Of a stretch of 64,000 bases of DNA, positions 10,669-21,415 are shown one piece after another. Position 1 is the stretch's first letter, and each line of letters begins with the position of its first letter. The DNA is from Pelagibacteraceae bacterium AG-439-F23. GTDB taxonomy: Bacteria; Pseudomonadota; Alphaproteobacteria; Pelagibacterales; Pelagibacteraceae. The translations under genes and the position numbers were made by a program. Location: positions 37,055 through 101,054 of the forward strand of contig QCPT01000002.1 in the NCBI GenBank assembly GCA_003212415.1, given 5' to 3'. The notes beneath the pieces are model-generated. The model ran no database searches, was not told the DNA's origin, and worked only from the letters and a program-made list of their open reading frames with translations.

Positions 10669-11828
10669 AGAAAGATTTTTTATTTACAAGCGAGTCAGTT
10701 TCCGAAGGACATCCGGATAAAGTATGTGACAGAATTTCAGACATGGTTGTTGATACATACCTAGGAATGGAGCCACAAGCTAGAGTGGCCTGTGAAACTT
10801 TAACAACTACAAACAAAGTTGTATTAGCTGGAGAAACAAGAGGACCTGATATTAATAAAGATGAATTAATTTCTAAAGTTAGAGATTGTATTAAAGATAT
10901 TGGCTACGACCAAGATGGTTTTACTTGGAGAGATGCAACTAAAATTGAAAGTCATTTACATTCACAATCAGCTGACATTGCAATGGGAGTAGACTCATCA
11001 GGAAACAAAGATGAAGGTGCAGGAGACCAAGGAATAATGTTTGGTTATGCATGTAACGAAACTGATGTTTTAATGCCAGCGCCAATTCATTACTCTCATA
11101 AAATTCTAAGATTAATGGCTGAAGATAGAAAATCAGGAAATCTTAATGGAATAGAACCAGATTCAAAAAGTCAAATTACTATTGAATATAAAGATGGTAA
11201 ACCATCAGCGGTAAAATCAGTAGTGATTTCTACACAACATTCCAAAGATGTTAACTTAGCAAAAGTAAAAGAGCTTTGTCTCCCATACATTGAGAAATCT
11301 ATTCCAAAAAATTTATTAGGAAATCTTGATGAAAATGAAATCTATATAAATCCTACTGGAAACTTTGTAATTGGTGGTCCAGATGGAGACAGTGGTTTAA
11401 CTGGTAGAAAAATTATTGTTGACACTTATGGAGGTGCAGCACCTCATGGTGGCGGTGCATTTTCAGGAAAAGACCCAACAAAAGTTGATAGATCAGCAGC
11501 ATATGCTTCAAGATATCTTGCAAAAAATGTTGTAGCTTCAGGAATTGCTGACAAGTGTCTAATTCAATTAGCATATGCCATAGGTGTTTCAAAACCTTTA
11601 TCAATTTATGTAGATTTATTTGATAATGATGAGCAAAAAAATATGCATGTTGAGAAATTGATAAATGAAAATTTTGATTTAAGCCCTAGAGGAATTAGAG
11701 AAATGCTAGGTTTAAACAAAGCAATATATCAAAAAACAGCTGCATACGGTCATTTTGGAAGAGAACCAGAATCTGATGGTTCATTTTCATGGGAAAAAAC
11801 TAATAAATCTCAGGTTTTCAATAAGTAA
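10665..11828 (+). CDS. metK: S-adenosylmethionine synthetase
   Basis: [52 protein letters not shown]. Confidence 0.98.
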   Translation: MKKDFLFTSESVSEGHPDKVCDRISDMVVDTYLGMEPQARVACETLTTTNKVVLAGETRGPDINKDELISKVRDCIKDIGYDQDGFTWRDATKIESHLHSQSADIAMGVDSSGNKDEGAGDQGIMFGYACNETDVLMPAPIHYSHKILRLMAEDRKSGNLNGIEPDSKSQITIEYKDGKPSAVKSVVISTQHSKDVNLAKVKELCLPYIEKSIPKNLLGNLDENEIYINPTGNFVIGGPDGDSGLTGRKIIVDTYGGAAPHGGGAFSGKDPTKVDRSAAYASRYLAKNVVASGIADKCLIQLAYAIGVSKPLSIYVDLFDNDEQKNMHVEKLINENFDLSPRGIREMLGLNKAIYQKTAAYGHFGREPESDGSFSWEKTNKSQVFNK

Positions 11829-11884
11829 ATAAAGTTGAATAATTAAAAAAAATACCTATATTCCAGGTACATTGTTGAAATTTC

Positions 11885-11911
11885 AAAATGGGCCTCGGCC
11901 CATTTTTTTTT
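11885..11911 (+). terminator. Intrinsic terminator/attenuator hairpin between metK and nusA
   Basis: AAAATGGGC-CTCG-GCCCATTTT 9-bp stem followed by a T tract; nusA RBS GGAG begins immediately after at 11912. Confidence 0.8.
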
Positions 11912-11922
11912 GGAGAAAATAA

Positions 11923-13476
11923 ATGTTAAATAGAAGAGCTGATAAATTAGAATTAATTAGAATTGCTGAAGCAGTAGCATTAGAGAAATCTATTGATAAA
12001 GAATTAATTATTGATTCTATGGAAACAGGAATAGCAAAAGCTGCAAAATCGAAATTTGGATCTGAAAATGAAATAATGGTACAGATTAATAGAGATAATG
12101 GAGATATTGGTATTTATAGAAAGTTATTGATCGTTAAAAATCCTGAAAATACAAATGTAGAAATAAGTCTAGAAGATGCAATAAAACTTGATAAAATAAA
12201 TGTAGATAAAAAAATTGGTGATGAAATATTACAACCTTTGCCATCTTTCGATTTTGGAAGAATTGCCGCACAAACTGCCAAACAAGTAATAACTTTTAAT
12301 GTTAGGGAAGCTGAAAGAGAAAGACAGTATAACGATTTTAAAGATAAAAAAGATACAATATTAAGTGGGATTGTTAAAAGATTAGAATTTGGAAATGTTA
12401 TTGTTGATTTAGGTCGGACTGAATCAATTATTCAAAAAAATGAAATAATACCAAGAGAAAATATTAAAGCTGGAGACAGAATTAAAGCTTATTGTTTAGA
12501 TGTTAGAAGAGAACCTAGAGGTCAACAAATATTTTTATCTAGAGCACATCATAAGTTTATGGAAAAATTGTTTATACAAGAAGTACCAGAAATTTATGAT
12601 GGTTTAATTGAAATTAAATCTTCTTCAAGAGACCCTGGAAGTAGGGCAAAAATTTGTGTTAAGGCTATTGATACATCTTTAGATCCAGTAGGTGCTTGCG
12701 TCGGAATGAGAGGAAGTAGAGTTCAAGCAGTTGTTAATGAACTTCAAGGAGAAAAAATTGATATAGTTAATTGGTCAGAAGATCCTGCAGTCGTTGTAGC
12801 AAATGCTTTATCACCAGCAGAAGTTCAAAGAGTAAATGTACATAGTGAAGAAAGAAAATTAGATGTAATTTTATCAGAAGAAAACTTAAGTAAGGCAATC
12901 GGAAGAAGAGGACAAAATGTAAGATTAGCAACAAAACTAATAAATTATGAAATAAATATTATGACAGATCAGGAGGACTCTGAAAGAAGACAATTAGAAT
13001 TTAAAGAAAAAACAGATAATTTTGTAAAAAATTTAGAACTGGATGAAACTTTAGGACAATTACTTGTTGCAGAAGGTTTTTCTTCAATTGATGATATTAA
13101 AGACAGTACTCCTGAGTTATTATCTAAAATAGAAGGTATTGAAACTGATATAGCCAGAGAATTAATTGATAGAGCCAAAGAGTTTTATCAAAAAGACCAA
13201 AAAGAAATTTCAAATAAAATTAAAGATCTTGGTTTGGAAAATGATTTAATCAATCATAAAGGATTAACCCCTGGAATGTTAGTTACGCTTGGGGAACAAC
13301 AAATATTAACATTAAGTGACTTTGCAGATTTAGCTTCAGATGAATTAACTGGTAGTTATGATGTGATTAAAGGAGAAAGAGTAAGAATTAAAGGGTACCT
13401 GGAAGATTTTGCTTTATCAAAAAAAGAAGCAGACGATTTAATTATGTCTGCCAGAGATATAGCCTATCAAGATTGA
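11923..13476 (+). CDS. nusA: Transcription termination/antitermination factor NusA
   Basis: NusA N-domain, S1, KH domains (VGACVGMRGSRVQAVVNELQGEKIDIV) and acidic helix-hairpin repeats. Confidence 0.97.
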   Translation: MLNRRADKLELIRIAEAVALEKSIDKELIIDSMETGIAKAAKSKFGSENEIMVQINRDNGDIGIYRKLLIVKNPENTNVEISLEDAIKLDKINVDKKIGDEILQPLPSFDFGRIAAQTAKQVITFNVREAERERQYNDFKDKKDTILSGIVKRLEFGNVIVDLGRTESIIQKNEIIPRENIKAGDRIKAYCLDVRREPRGQQIFLSRAHHKFMEKLFIQEVPEIYDGLIEIKSSSRDPGSRAKICVKAIDTSLDPVGACVGMRGSRVQAVVNELQGEKIDIVNWSEDPAVVVANALSPAEVQRVNVHSEERKLDVILSEENLSKAIGRRGQNVRLATKLINYEINIMTDQEDSERRQLEFKEKTDNFVKNLELDETLGQLLVAEGFSSIDDIKDSTPELLSKIEGIETDIARELIDRAKEFYQKDQKEISNKIKDLGLENDLINHKGLTPGMLVTLGEQQILTLSDFADLASDELTGSYDVIKGERVRIKGYLEDFALSKKEADDLIMSARDIAYQD

Positions 13477-13486
13477 GAGATGAAAA

Positions 13487-15709
13487 ATGGAAAAAAAAAA
13501 ATTAAAGTTATCAATTTCTGGAAGCACCAATAAAACTATTAACAGTATAGAACAAGCAAAAAATCAATCAAAAAATACTGTTGTAATTGAAAAAAAACCT
13601 AAAAGATATTTAGGAAAATCTCAGACTTCAAGACCGATTTCAAATAATGATAAACATAAAAATCAATCTTCATTTATACAAAGGAAATCTACTTATAACA
13701 AACCATCGTCAATTATTAGTTCTGATTTTGAGAAAAGAAAATTAGCCGAACAAAGAGCGACAAAAAGAATCAAAGGAGAGATTTCAACAAAAGATAGCAG
13801 AGCCAATAAACTAGCTGGCAAAAGAAGAGAATTAAAATTAACTATCTCTAGAGCCTTAAGTGAAGATGAAATGGGAACTAAATCTAGAAGTTTGGCATCT
13901 TTAAAAAGAGCAAAATTAAAAGAAAATAGAAATATAAACAAAGATGAAAACAAAGAAATTTTACAGCCAATTAAAAGAAATATTAATATTCCGGAACTAA
14001 TAACCATTAGAGAGCTGGCAAATAGAATGGCAGAACAATCAAGCAATATTATTAAACATTTATTAGGAATGGGTGTGACTGTTACTATTAATCATACAAT
14101 AGATTCAGATACTGCAGAATATCTGGTAAAGGAATTTGGCCATATCCCAATTAAAGAGGAAAAAGCAGAAGAAATAATTGAAAAAATAAAAGAAGTTAAA
14201 ACTCAAAATTTAAAAAGTAGAGCGCCGATTGTAACTGTAATGGGTCATGTCGATCATGGAAAAACTTCTGTATTAGATGTTTTAAGAAAAGCAAATGTAG
14301 TGTCTGGAGAGTTTGGTGGAATTACACAACATATTGGAGCTTATCAAATTAATCATAATTCAAGTAAAATTACTTTTATAGATACACCGGGTCACGCTGC
14401 ATTCACAGAAATGAGAGCAAGAGGATCTAAGTTAACGGATATAGTAATTTTAGTAGTAGCAGCCGATGATGGTGTTAAACCCCAAACAGTTGAATCAATA
14501 AAACATGCAAAAGCAGCAGGTGTTCCAATAGTAGTTGCTATAAATAAATGTGATCTTCCAGAGGCTGACCCTCAAAAGATCAAAAATCAATTATTAGAAT
14601 ATGAATTAATTGCGGAAGATCTTTCAGGAGATACTTTAATGGTTGAAATTTCAACTAAAACTAAACAAAATCTTGAAAAGCTTGTTGAATCTATTGTGCT
14701 TCAGGCAGAACTATTAGATCTAAAGACAGATTTTGAGACAGATGCCAAAGGTATAGTTTTAGAGTCAAAAATTGATATAGGAAGAGGACCGGTTGCAAAT
14801 GTTATAATAACTGCAGGCACTTTAAAAAAAGGAGATTTTTTTGTTAGTGGACTAAAATGGGGTAAAGTTAGAGCAATTATAAATGATCAAGGAAAAAATA
14901 TTGACATAGCTGAACCAGCAACACCGGTAGAAATTATTGGAATCAATGGCGCTTCAAAAGCCGGAGACGATTTTATAGTTTTGCCAAATGAAAAAGAAGC
15001 AAAGAATTTATGCGATGCTAGAATTCAAGAAACAAAAGAAGGTAAAAACCCATTAACATTTGTTACTCAAGATTCGGCATTTAAGGATAATACATCAGAA
15101 GAATTAAATATAATTGTAAAATCTGATGTTCATGGATCTTCTGAAGCAATTAAGAGTGCAATTAATCAAATTAAACATGAAGAGGTTAAGCCAAAAATAC
15201 TTCTTTCAGATATTGGTATGATAACCGAAACAGATGTAACTCTCGCTAAAGCTTCAAAATCAATATTAATTGCATTTAATGTAAAACCAAGCAAGGAAGC
15301 AAAAAAAAGAGCCGAACAAGAAAAGATTGATATATCTTCTTTTAATATAATTTATGAAGTATTAGATTTTATAAAAAGCAAAATGTCTGGATTATTAACA
15401 CCAGATGTTGATGAAAAAATTATTGGTACAGCTGAAATTCTTGAAATATTTAAAGTTTCTAAAGTTGGAAAAGTTGCTGGCTCAAAAGTTGTAGATGGAG
15501 AAATTACCCAAGATTCTAATGCTCGAATAATAAGAGATGGAGCAATAATATTTAACGGCAAAATTGGATCAATTTTTAGAGAAAAAAACCAAACGAAACA
15601 GGTTTCAGCAGGACTTGAGTGTGGAATAACATTAAAAGACTACGGAGATTTTCAAAAAAAAGATATTATTGAAGTTTATAACTCAACTGTGACGGAGAGA
15701 ACAATTTAA
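13487..15709 (+). CDS. infB: Translation initiation factor IF-2
   Basis: VTVMGHVDHGKTSVLD, DTPGHAAFTEMRARG, NKCD GTPase motifs. Confidence 0.98.
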   Translation: MEKKKLKLSISGSTNKTINSIEQAKNQSKNTVVIEKKPKRYLGKSQTSRPISNNDKHKNQSSFIQRKSTYNKPSSIISSDFEKRKLAEQRATKRIKGEISTKDSRANKLAGKRRELKLTISRALSEDEMGTKSRSLASLKRAKLKENRNINKDENKEILQPIKRNINIPELITIRELANRMAEQSSNIIKHLLGMGVTVTINHTIDSDTAEYLVKEFGHIPIKEEKAEEIIEKIKEVKTQNLKSRAPIVTVMGHVDHGKTSVLDVLRKANVVSGEFGGITQHIGAYQINHNSSKITFIDTPGHAAFTEMRARGSKLTDIVILVVAADDGVKPQTVESIKHAKAAGVPIVVAINKCDLPEADPQKIKNQLLEYELIAEDLSGDTLMVEISTKTKQNLEKLVESIVLQAELLDLKTDFETDAKGIVLESKIDIGRGPVANVIITAGTLKKGDFFVSGLKWGKVRAIINDQGKNIDIAEPATPVEIIGINGASKAGDDFIVLPNEKEAKNLCDARIQETKEGKNPLTFVTQDSAFKDNTSEELNIIVKSDVHGSSEAIKSAINQIKHEEVKPKILLSDIGMITETDVTLAKASKSILIAFNVKPSKEAKKRAEQEKIDISSFNIIYEVLDFIKSKMSGLLTPDVDEKIIGTAEILEIFKVSKVGKVAGSKVVDGEITQDSNARIIRDGAIIFNGKIGSIFREKNQTKQVSAGLECGITLKDYGDFQKKDIIEVYNSTVTERTI

Positions 15710-16081
15710 ATGGCCAGTCTAGGAAAACCAATTACACAAAGACAATTAAGAGTAGGAGAAATGATTAAACAAGCATTAGGAATGCTTTTTATAAGAGATG
15801 AGGCTAAATTACCCAATCTATCTACAAAAGAAATTACAGTTACAGAAGTGAGAATGTCACCAGATTTAAAATCAGCAAAAATATTTGTTATGCCGCTTGG
15901 TGGAAAAAATGCAGAAGAAATTATTGAAAAATTAAAAGAATTTTCATTTGTGATCAGAAAAGTTTTATCAAAGAAAATAGTAATGAAGTTTTTACCAAAA
16001 CTTTATTTTGTTAAGGATGATTCTTTTGATTATGCTGAAAAAATTGAAAACTTAATAAAACAAACTAATAAACAAGGATAA
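15710..16081 (+). CDS. rbfA: Ribosome-binding factor A
   Basis: RQLRVGEMIKQALGMLF..., VRMSPDLKSAKIFVMPLGG; follows infB. Confidence 0.95.
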   Translation: MASLGKPITQRQLRVGEMIKQALGMLFIRDEAKLPNLSTKEITVTEVRMSPDLKSAKIFVMPLGGKNAEEIIEKLKEFSFVIRKVLSKKIVMKFLPKLYFVKDDSFDYAEKIENLIKQTNKQG

Positions 16082-16084
16082 TAA

Positions 16085-16333
16085 ATGACAAAAAGAGCAA
16101 AAGAACTTGCAATACACGATAAAGACACAGGTTCATCAGAATTTCAGGTGGCTCAATTAACAGATAAAATTGAGAATCTGTCAAAACATATTAAACAGTT
16201 TAAAAAAGATAAACATTCATCAGTAGGTTTATTGAGAGCTGTTAATAGAAGAAAGAAGTTGTTGGACTATTTAAAGAAAAATAAATTAGATTCTTACAAA
16301 AATGTACTGTCGAAATTGAATTTAAGAAAATAG
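16085..16333 (+). CDS. rpsO: 30S ribosomal protein S15
   Basis: DTGSSEFQVAQLTDKIENLSKHIKQFKKDKHSSVGLLRAVNRRKKLLDYLKK. Confidence 0.98.
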   Translation: MTKRAKELAIHDKDTGSSEFQVAQLTDKIENLSKHIKQFKKDKHSSVGLLRAVNRRKKLLDYLKKNKLDSYKNVLSKLNLRK

Positions 16334-16350
16334 AGATCAAGATAGATAGA

Positions 16351-16370
16351 ACGAAACGAAACGAAACGAA
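16351..16370 (+). repeat. Pentanucleotide tandem repeat (ACGAA)x4 in the rpsO-pnp intergenic region
   Basis: acgaaacgaaacgaaacgaa read directly, 12-31 nt upstream of the pnp ATG; followed by related GAAAT/GGAAAT/GAAATG units. Confidence 0.95.
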
Positions 16371-16381
16371 ATGGAAATGAA

Positions 16382-18454
16382 ATGTTTAAAGTATATAAGA
16401 AAGAAATAGAAGTAGCAGGAAAGAAAATAAGTTTAGAAACAGGTAAGGTAGCAAGACAGGCAGACGGAGCAATCATCGCTTCATGTGGTGAAACAGTTAT
16501 TTTAGCAACAGTGGTAGGAGCAAAAAAAGTAAATCCAGATATGGATTACTTCCCATTATCAGTGAACTATCAGGAAAAATATTATGCTGGTGGAAAAATA
16601 CCAGGCGGTTATTTTAAAAGAGAAGCAAGACCAACTGAAAGTGAAACATTAATCTCAAGATTAATTGATAGACCAATCAGACCTTTATTTCCTGATGAAT
16701 TTAAAAATGAAGTTCAATTATTACCAACAGTAATTTCATATGACAAAGAAAACCAACCAGATATTTTAGCAATTACTGCTTCATCAGCAGCACTAGCTAT
16801 CTCAGGAATGCCATTTATGGGACCTGTAGGTGCATCCAGGGTAGGTTTTGTTAATGGCAAGTATATTCTTAATCCATCAAAAGCTGAATTAGAAAATTCA
16901 AATTTAGATTTAGTTGTAGCAGGTACTAAAGATGCAGTGCTTATGGTTGAGTCCGAAGCAAATGTTTTAACAGAAGAAGAAATGTTAAATGCAGTTAAAT
17001 TTGGACATAAAGGCTTTGTTCCAGTAATCGAAATGATTGAAGAACTTGCAAAAGAATGTAGAAAGCCCGAATGGACTGTTGAGAAAAAAGATTTATCTGA
17101 AGTTAAACAAAAACTTCAGGAAACTTTTACGGAAGACTTAAAGAAAGCTTTTGCTACAAGAGATAAGCAAGATAGATCAAATCAAATTTCAGAGATCACT
17201 GATAAAGCTAAAAAACTTTATGAAGAAAGTGAAAATTATTCTGATCTAGATGTAAGTGCAGAGCTTAAAAATCTTGAAAAATCTATAGTTAGAACAGACA
17301 TTCTTAAAAATAAAAATAGAATTGATGGTAGAAGCTTATCAGATGTAAGACCTATATCATGTGAAGTTGGCGTTTTACCAAGAGCTCATGGTTCTGCTTT
17401 GTTTACTAGAGGAGAAACCCAAGCGATTGTTGTTACTACTTTGGGTACATCTGATGATGAACAAAGATTAGAAAGTTTAGACGGACAACAAAGAGAAAGA
17501 TTTATGCTTCACTATAATTTTCCTCCTTTTTCAGTGGGTGAAACTGGGAGAATTGGAACTGGAAGACGTGAAATTGGACATGGTAAACTAGCATGGAGAG
17601 CGATTAATTCTTCACTTCCTTCAAAAGAAAGTTTTCCTTACACTTTTAGAATAGTATCTGAAATAACAGAGTCTAATGGTTCATCTTCAATGGCAACTGT
17701 TTGTGGAGCATCTTTAGCATTAATGGATGCTGGCGTTCCAATTAAAGAACCAGTTGCAGGTATTGCAATGGGTTTAATTAAAGAAGATGATGATTTTAGT
17801 GTATTATCTGACATTTTAGGTGACGAAGATCATTTAGGCGATATGGATTTTAAAGTTGCCGGAACCAAAGATGGGATTACTTCTCTTCAAATGGATATTA
17901 AAATTACAGGTATTACATTTGAAATTATGGAACAGGCTTTAAGCCAAGCTAAAGATGGAAGAATTCATATTTTAGGTGAAATGAATAAAGCATTAGATAA
18001 ATCTAGGGCAGAAGTTGGTAAACACACTCCAAAAATGGAAAAAATTACAGTTGATAAAAAAGATATCGCAGCTGTTATTGGCAAAGGTGGGGCAACAATA
18101 AGAGAAATTGTTGAACTTTCAGGTGCTAAAGTTGATGTTAATGATGAAGGTGTTGTAACAGTTGCAGCTCCTGATGAAGAATCTAGAAATAAAGCTATGC
18201 AAATGATTAAAGATATAACTGCCAAAGCTGAATTAAATAAAATTTATAACGGGAAAGTTATGAAAATTATGGAATTTGGTGCATTTGTTAACTTTTTAGG
18301 AAAACAAGATGGACTTGTTCATATCTCAGAACTAGCTGATAAGAGAGTTGCTAAGGTAACAGACGTTGTCAAAGAAGGTGATGAAGTCAAAGTAAAAGTT
18401 ATAGGATTTGATAGAGGGAAAGTTAAATTATCTATTAAACAAGCTGCTATTTAA
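16382..18454 (+). CDS. pnp: Polyribonucleotide nucleotidyltransferase
   Basis: RNase PH repeats ([39 protein letters not shown]), [12 protein letters not shown] and S1 domain. Confidence 0.98.
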   Translation: MFKVYKKEIEVAGKKISLETGKVARQADGAIIASCGETVILATVVGAKKVNPDMDYFPLSVNYQEKYYAGGKIPGGYFKREARPTESETLISRLIDRPIRPLFPDEFKNEVQLLPTVISYDKENQPDILAITASSAALAISGMPFMGPVGASRVGFVNGKYILNPSKAELENSNLDLVVAGTKDAVLMVESEANVLTEEEMLNAVKFGHKGFVPVIEMIEELAKECRKPEWTVEKKDLSEVKQKLQETFTEDLKKAFATRDKQDRSNQISEITDKAKKLYEESENYSDLDVSAELKNLEKSIVRTDILKNKNRIDGRSLSDVRPISCEVGVLPRAHGSALFTRGETQAIVVTTLGTSDDEQRLESLDGQQRERFMLHYNFPPFSVGETGRIGTGRREIGHGKLAWRAINSSLPSKESFPYTFRIVSEITESNGSSSMATVCGASLALMDAGVPIKEPVAGIAMGLIKEDDDFSVLSDILGDEDHLGDMDFKVAGTKDGITSLQMDIKITGITFEIMEQALSQAKDGRIHILGEMNKALDKSRAEVGKHTPKMEKITVDKKDIAAVIGKGGATIREIVELSGAKVDVNDEGVVTVAAPDEESRNKAMQMIKDITAKAELNKIYNGKVMKIMEFGAFVNFLGKQDGLVHISELADKRVAKVTDVVKEGDEVKVKVIGFDRGKVKLSIKQAAI

Positions 18455-18462
18455 TTAATTCT

Positions 18463-18489
18463 AGGGGCACCTGGCAACAGAACGCCCCT
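18463..18489 (+). terminator. Hairpin downstream of pnp (possible terminator or 3'-end stem)
   Basis: AGGGGC ... GCCCCT 6-bp GC-rich stem 9 nt after the pnp stop, without a strong T tract. Confidence 0.5.
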
Positions 18490-18498
18490 TAATAATTA

Positions 18499-18792
18499 TT
18501 AATTTAAAATAAAAATCAACAAATTGCTTAAAAAAGACATTGATACAATAAAACCTATAAAAAAATTACAATACATAAATGAAACTGTTCGATTTCTAAT
18601 TCTTCTTTTTCTTACAAAAATTTTATCATCAAGGTCAGAAATATCTCTTTTACCTAGAACCGGGTAATCATAAGTCCATCTCCATATAGAATTTCCATAT
18701 CTTTTATCTGTACTGTTGTAATAAACTATCCAAGCAACTATATATTTATGAAAAAAATAAAGAATTATTAAAAGTATAATGTCTAAAATCAT
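18499..18792 (-). CDS. Hypothetical small membrane protein (two predicted TM helices)
   Basis: 97 aa; hydrophobic N- and C-termini flank a charged segment (DISDLDDKIFVRKRRIRNR); convergent to pnp, not obviously a shadow ORF. Confidence 0.6.
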   Translation of the reverse strand: MILDIILLIILYFFHKYIVAWIVYYNSTDKRYGNSIWRWTYDYPVLGKRDISDLDDKIFVRKRRIRNRTVSFMYCNFFIGFIVSMSFLSNLLIFILN

Positions 18793-18839
18793 TTTAAGAT
18801 TTTATTTTATTATAGAAATTTTAATTATAAAATTAAATT

Positions 18840-19625
18840 TTAAGTAATATTTTTTGGGTCTGGCATTCCTACTTTGTTATATCCAGCATCCACGTAATGA
18901 ATTTCACCAGTAACTCCACCTCCAAGATCGCTTAAAAGGTATAAGGCTGAGTTTCCAACATCATGAATATCAACATTTCTTTTTAAAAATGAGTGATCCT
19001 CGTTCCATTTATATAGAAACTTTGCATCCCCAATTGCAGAAGCCGCTAGAGTTTTAATAGGTCCAGCACTTATAGCATTAACCCTTATTCCTTTTGCTCC
19101 TAAATCTCTTGCAAGATACTTAACACTTGCTTCAAGTGCAGATTTACAAACACCCATTACATTATAATTTGGAATAGCTTTGGTAGACTCATAAGTTAAA
19201 GTTAGCATGCTTCCACCTTCTTTCATTATTTTAGAAGCTTCTCTTGCAACTTCTGTAAATGAAAAACATGAAATTAACATACTTCTTAAAAAATTTTCTC
19301 TACTTGTATTTAAATATTCACCAGATAGTTCTGATTTATCTGAAAAAGCAACTGCATGAACAACAAAATCAATTTGTCCCCACTTAGCTTTTATATCTTC
19401 AAAAAGTTTTATTACTTCTTCTTTATTTTCAACATCACAACTAAAAGTAAGATTTGAATTTAATTTTTCTGCTAAGGGAATAACTCTTTTTTTAAGTGCA
19501 TCACCAAGATAAGTGAAAGCTAATTCAGCGCCTGCTTCTGAAAGTTTTTGAGAAATACCCCATGCTATAGATCTTTCATTTGCAACGCCCATGATTAATC
19601 CTTTTTTGCCTTTCATTAAACTCAT
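18840..19625 (-). CDS. fabI: Enoyl-[acyl-carrier-protein] reductase (NADH)
   Basis: KKGLIMGVANERSIAWGISQKL, YESTKAIPNYNVMGVCKSALEASVKYLARDLG. Confidence 0.96.
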   Translation of the reverse strand: MSLMKGKKGLIMGVANERSIAWGISQKLSEAGAELAFTYLGDALKKRVIPLAEKLNSNLTFSCDVENKEEVIKLFEDIKAKWGQIDFVVHAVAFSDKSELSGEYLNTSRENFLRSMLISCFSFTEVAREASKIMKEGGSMLTLTYESTKAIPNYNVMGVCKSALEASVKYLARDLGAKGIRVNAISAGPIKTLAASAIGDAKFLYKWNEDHSFLKRNVDIHDVGNSALYLLSDLGGGVTGEIHYVDAGYNKVGMPDPKNIT

Positions 19626-19628
19626 CGA

Positions 19629-20843
19629 TTATACTTTCTCAAATGCTAAAGTTGCATTTGTTCCACCAAAACCAAAACTGTTAGACATTATAGAATTTAG
19701 AGTAACATCTGTTTCAGTTTTAGTTATGATTGGAAATTTTTTAGCTTCATCATCCATATCACCTATATTAGCAGAAGCTGCTATAAAATTATTTTTCATC
19801 ATGATTAAACTATAAATTGCTTCATGAACAGAAGCTGCACCCAACGGATGACCTGAAAGTGATTTAGTAGAACTAATTTTAGGCACATTGTCTCCAAAAG
19901 CCTCTCCTATTGCTTTTAATTCAGTAATATCGCCAACTGGAGTTGATGTTCCGTGAGTATTCAAATAGTCGATTTTTTTATTTCTCATAGTAGCTAGAGC
20001 CATATTCATACATCTAACTGCTCCTTCTCCTGAAGGTGCTACCATATCATATCCATCAGATGTTGCTCCATAACCAGTTATTTCTGCGTATATTTTAGCT
20101 CCTCTTGCTTTAGCGTGTTCATATTCTTCAAGAACTAAAACCCCACCACCGCCAGCAATAACAAATCCATCTCTAGTTTTATCATAAGCTCTTGAAGCTT
20201 TTTCTGGAGTATTATTATACTTAGAAGATAATGCTGTCATAGCATCAAACATAGCTGTCATAGCCCAGTGCAATTCTTCACTACCACCCGAAAACATTAT
20301 ATCTTGTTTACCTGATTGTATTAGTTCCATCGAGTTTCCAATGCAGTGCCCACTAGTAGCACAGGCAGAACTCATTGTATAATTTATACCTTTGATTTTA
20401 AATGGTACCGCAAGAGTAGCTGAAGCTGTACTAGCCATGGTTCTAGGAACAATAAATGGACCCATAAGTTTTGGAGTTTTTGCTCGAGTTTTATCAGCAG
20501 CTACAATGACATTTTCTATTGACGGACCACCAGAACCCATAACTATACCAGTTTTAAAATTGCTAATATCTTTTTCTTCTAAACCCGAATCGGTAACTGC
20601 CTCTTTCATTGCTATATAATTATACGCTGAGCCAGATCCCATAAATCTTATGGTTTTTCTATCTACATGATCTTCAAGTTTTATGTTTGGTTTACCGTGA
20701 ATATGGCTTCTTAAATTATGTTCTTTATATTCTTCCGCAAAAGATATTCCAGATTTTGAATTTAAAAGAGAATCATAAACTTCATTTTGATTATTTCCTA
20801 AACAAGAAACAATTCCAATTCCTGTAATAACTACCCTTCTCAT
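19629..20843 (-). CDS. fabB: 3-oxoacyl-ACP synthase I
   Basis: [55 protein letters not shown]. Confidence 0.95.
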   Translation of the reverse strand: MRRVVITGIGIVSCLGNNQNEVYDSLLNSKSGISFAEEYKEHNLRSHIHGKPNIKLEDHVDRKTIRFMGSGSAYNYIAMKEAVTDSGLEEKDISNFKTGIVMGSGGPSIENVIVAADKTRAKTPKLMGPFIVPRTMASTASATLAVPFKIKGINYTMSSACATSGHCIGNSMELIQSGKQDIMFSGGSEELHWAMTAMFDAMTALSSKYNNTPEKASRAYDKTRDGFVIAGGGGVLVLEEYEHAKARGAKIYAEITGYGATSDGYDMVAPSGEGAVRCMNMALATMRNKKIDYLNTHGTSTPVGDITELKAIGEAFGDNVPKISSTKSLSGHPLGAASVHEAIYSLIMMKNNFIAASANIGDMDDEAKKFPIITKTETDVTLNSIMSNSFGFGGTNATLAFEKV

Positions 20844-21343
20844 TATTTAAACAACCCCACTTTTAAACTTTCTGCTGAATATATTTTTTTGCCATCAGCT
20901 GATAATATTCCATTTGCTAAGCCTACAGTCGTTCCTTCTTTAATAAGTATCCTTTTCATATCAATTTCATATGTTGCCATTTTGACATTTTTAAGAACTT
21001 CTCCAGTGAATTTTACACTATTTACACCAAGTGCCCGACCTCTTCCTGGATTTCCTAGCCATCCTAAATAAAAACCGACTAGTTGCCACATAGCATCTAA
21101 ACCAAGACACCCAGGCATTACAGGGTCTTCTTTAAAATGACAATCAAAAAACCAAAGATTATCTTTTATATCAAGTTCTGCTTTAATTATTCCTTTATTA
21201 AAAAAACCTTTATTTTCATTTATTTCAGTTATTCTATCAAACATTAGCATTGGTGGAGAAGGTAATTTTGCGTTTCCAGGGCCAAAAAGCTCACCATTCG
21301 CACAACTTATTAATTCATCGTAATTATATGACCCTTTTTTCAT
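20843..21343 (-). CDS. fabA: 3-hydroxydecanoyl-ACP dehydratase
   Basis: [43 protein letters not shown]. Confidence 0.97.
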   Translation of the reverse strand: MKKGSYNYDELISCANGELFGPGNAKLPSPPMLMFDRITEINENKGFFNKGIIKAELDIKDNLWFFDCHFKEDPVMPGCLGLDAMWQLVGFYLGWLGNPGRGRALGVNSVKFTGEVLKNVKMATYEIDMKRILIKEGTTVGLANGILSADGKKIYSAESLKVGLFK

Positions 21344-21415
21344 AAATTTTTATCCTTATTACTTGATATAATATCATTATAATATAGAAATTATTTAGAA
21401 TAATAATAAAATGCA

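Noticed and set aside
18463-18489. Possible riboswitch downstream of pnp
   Set aside because: It follows a stop codon and precedes a convergent gene with no downstream sense gene; a 3'-end stem is simpler.
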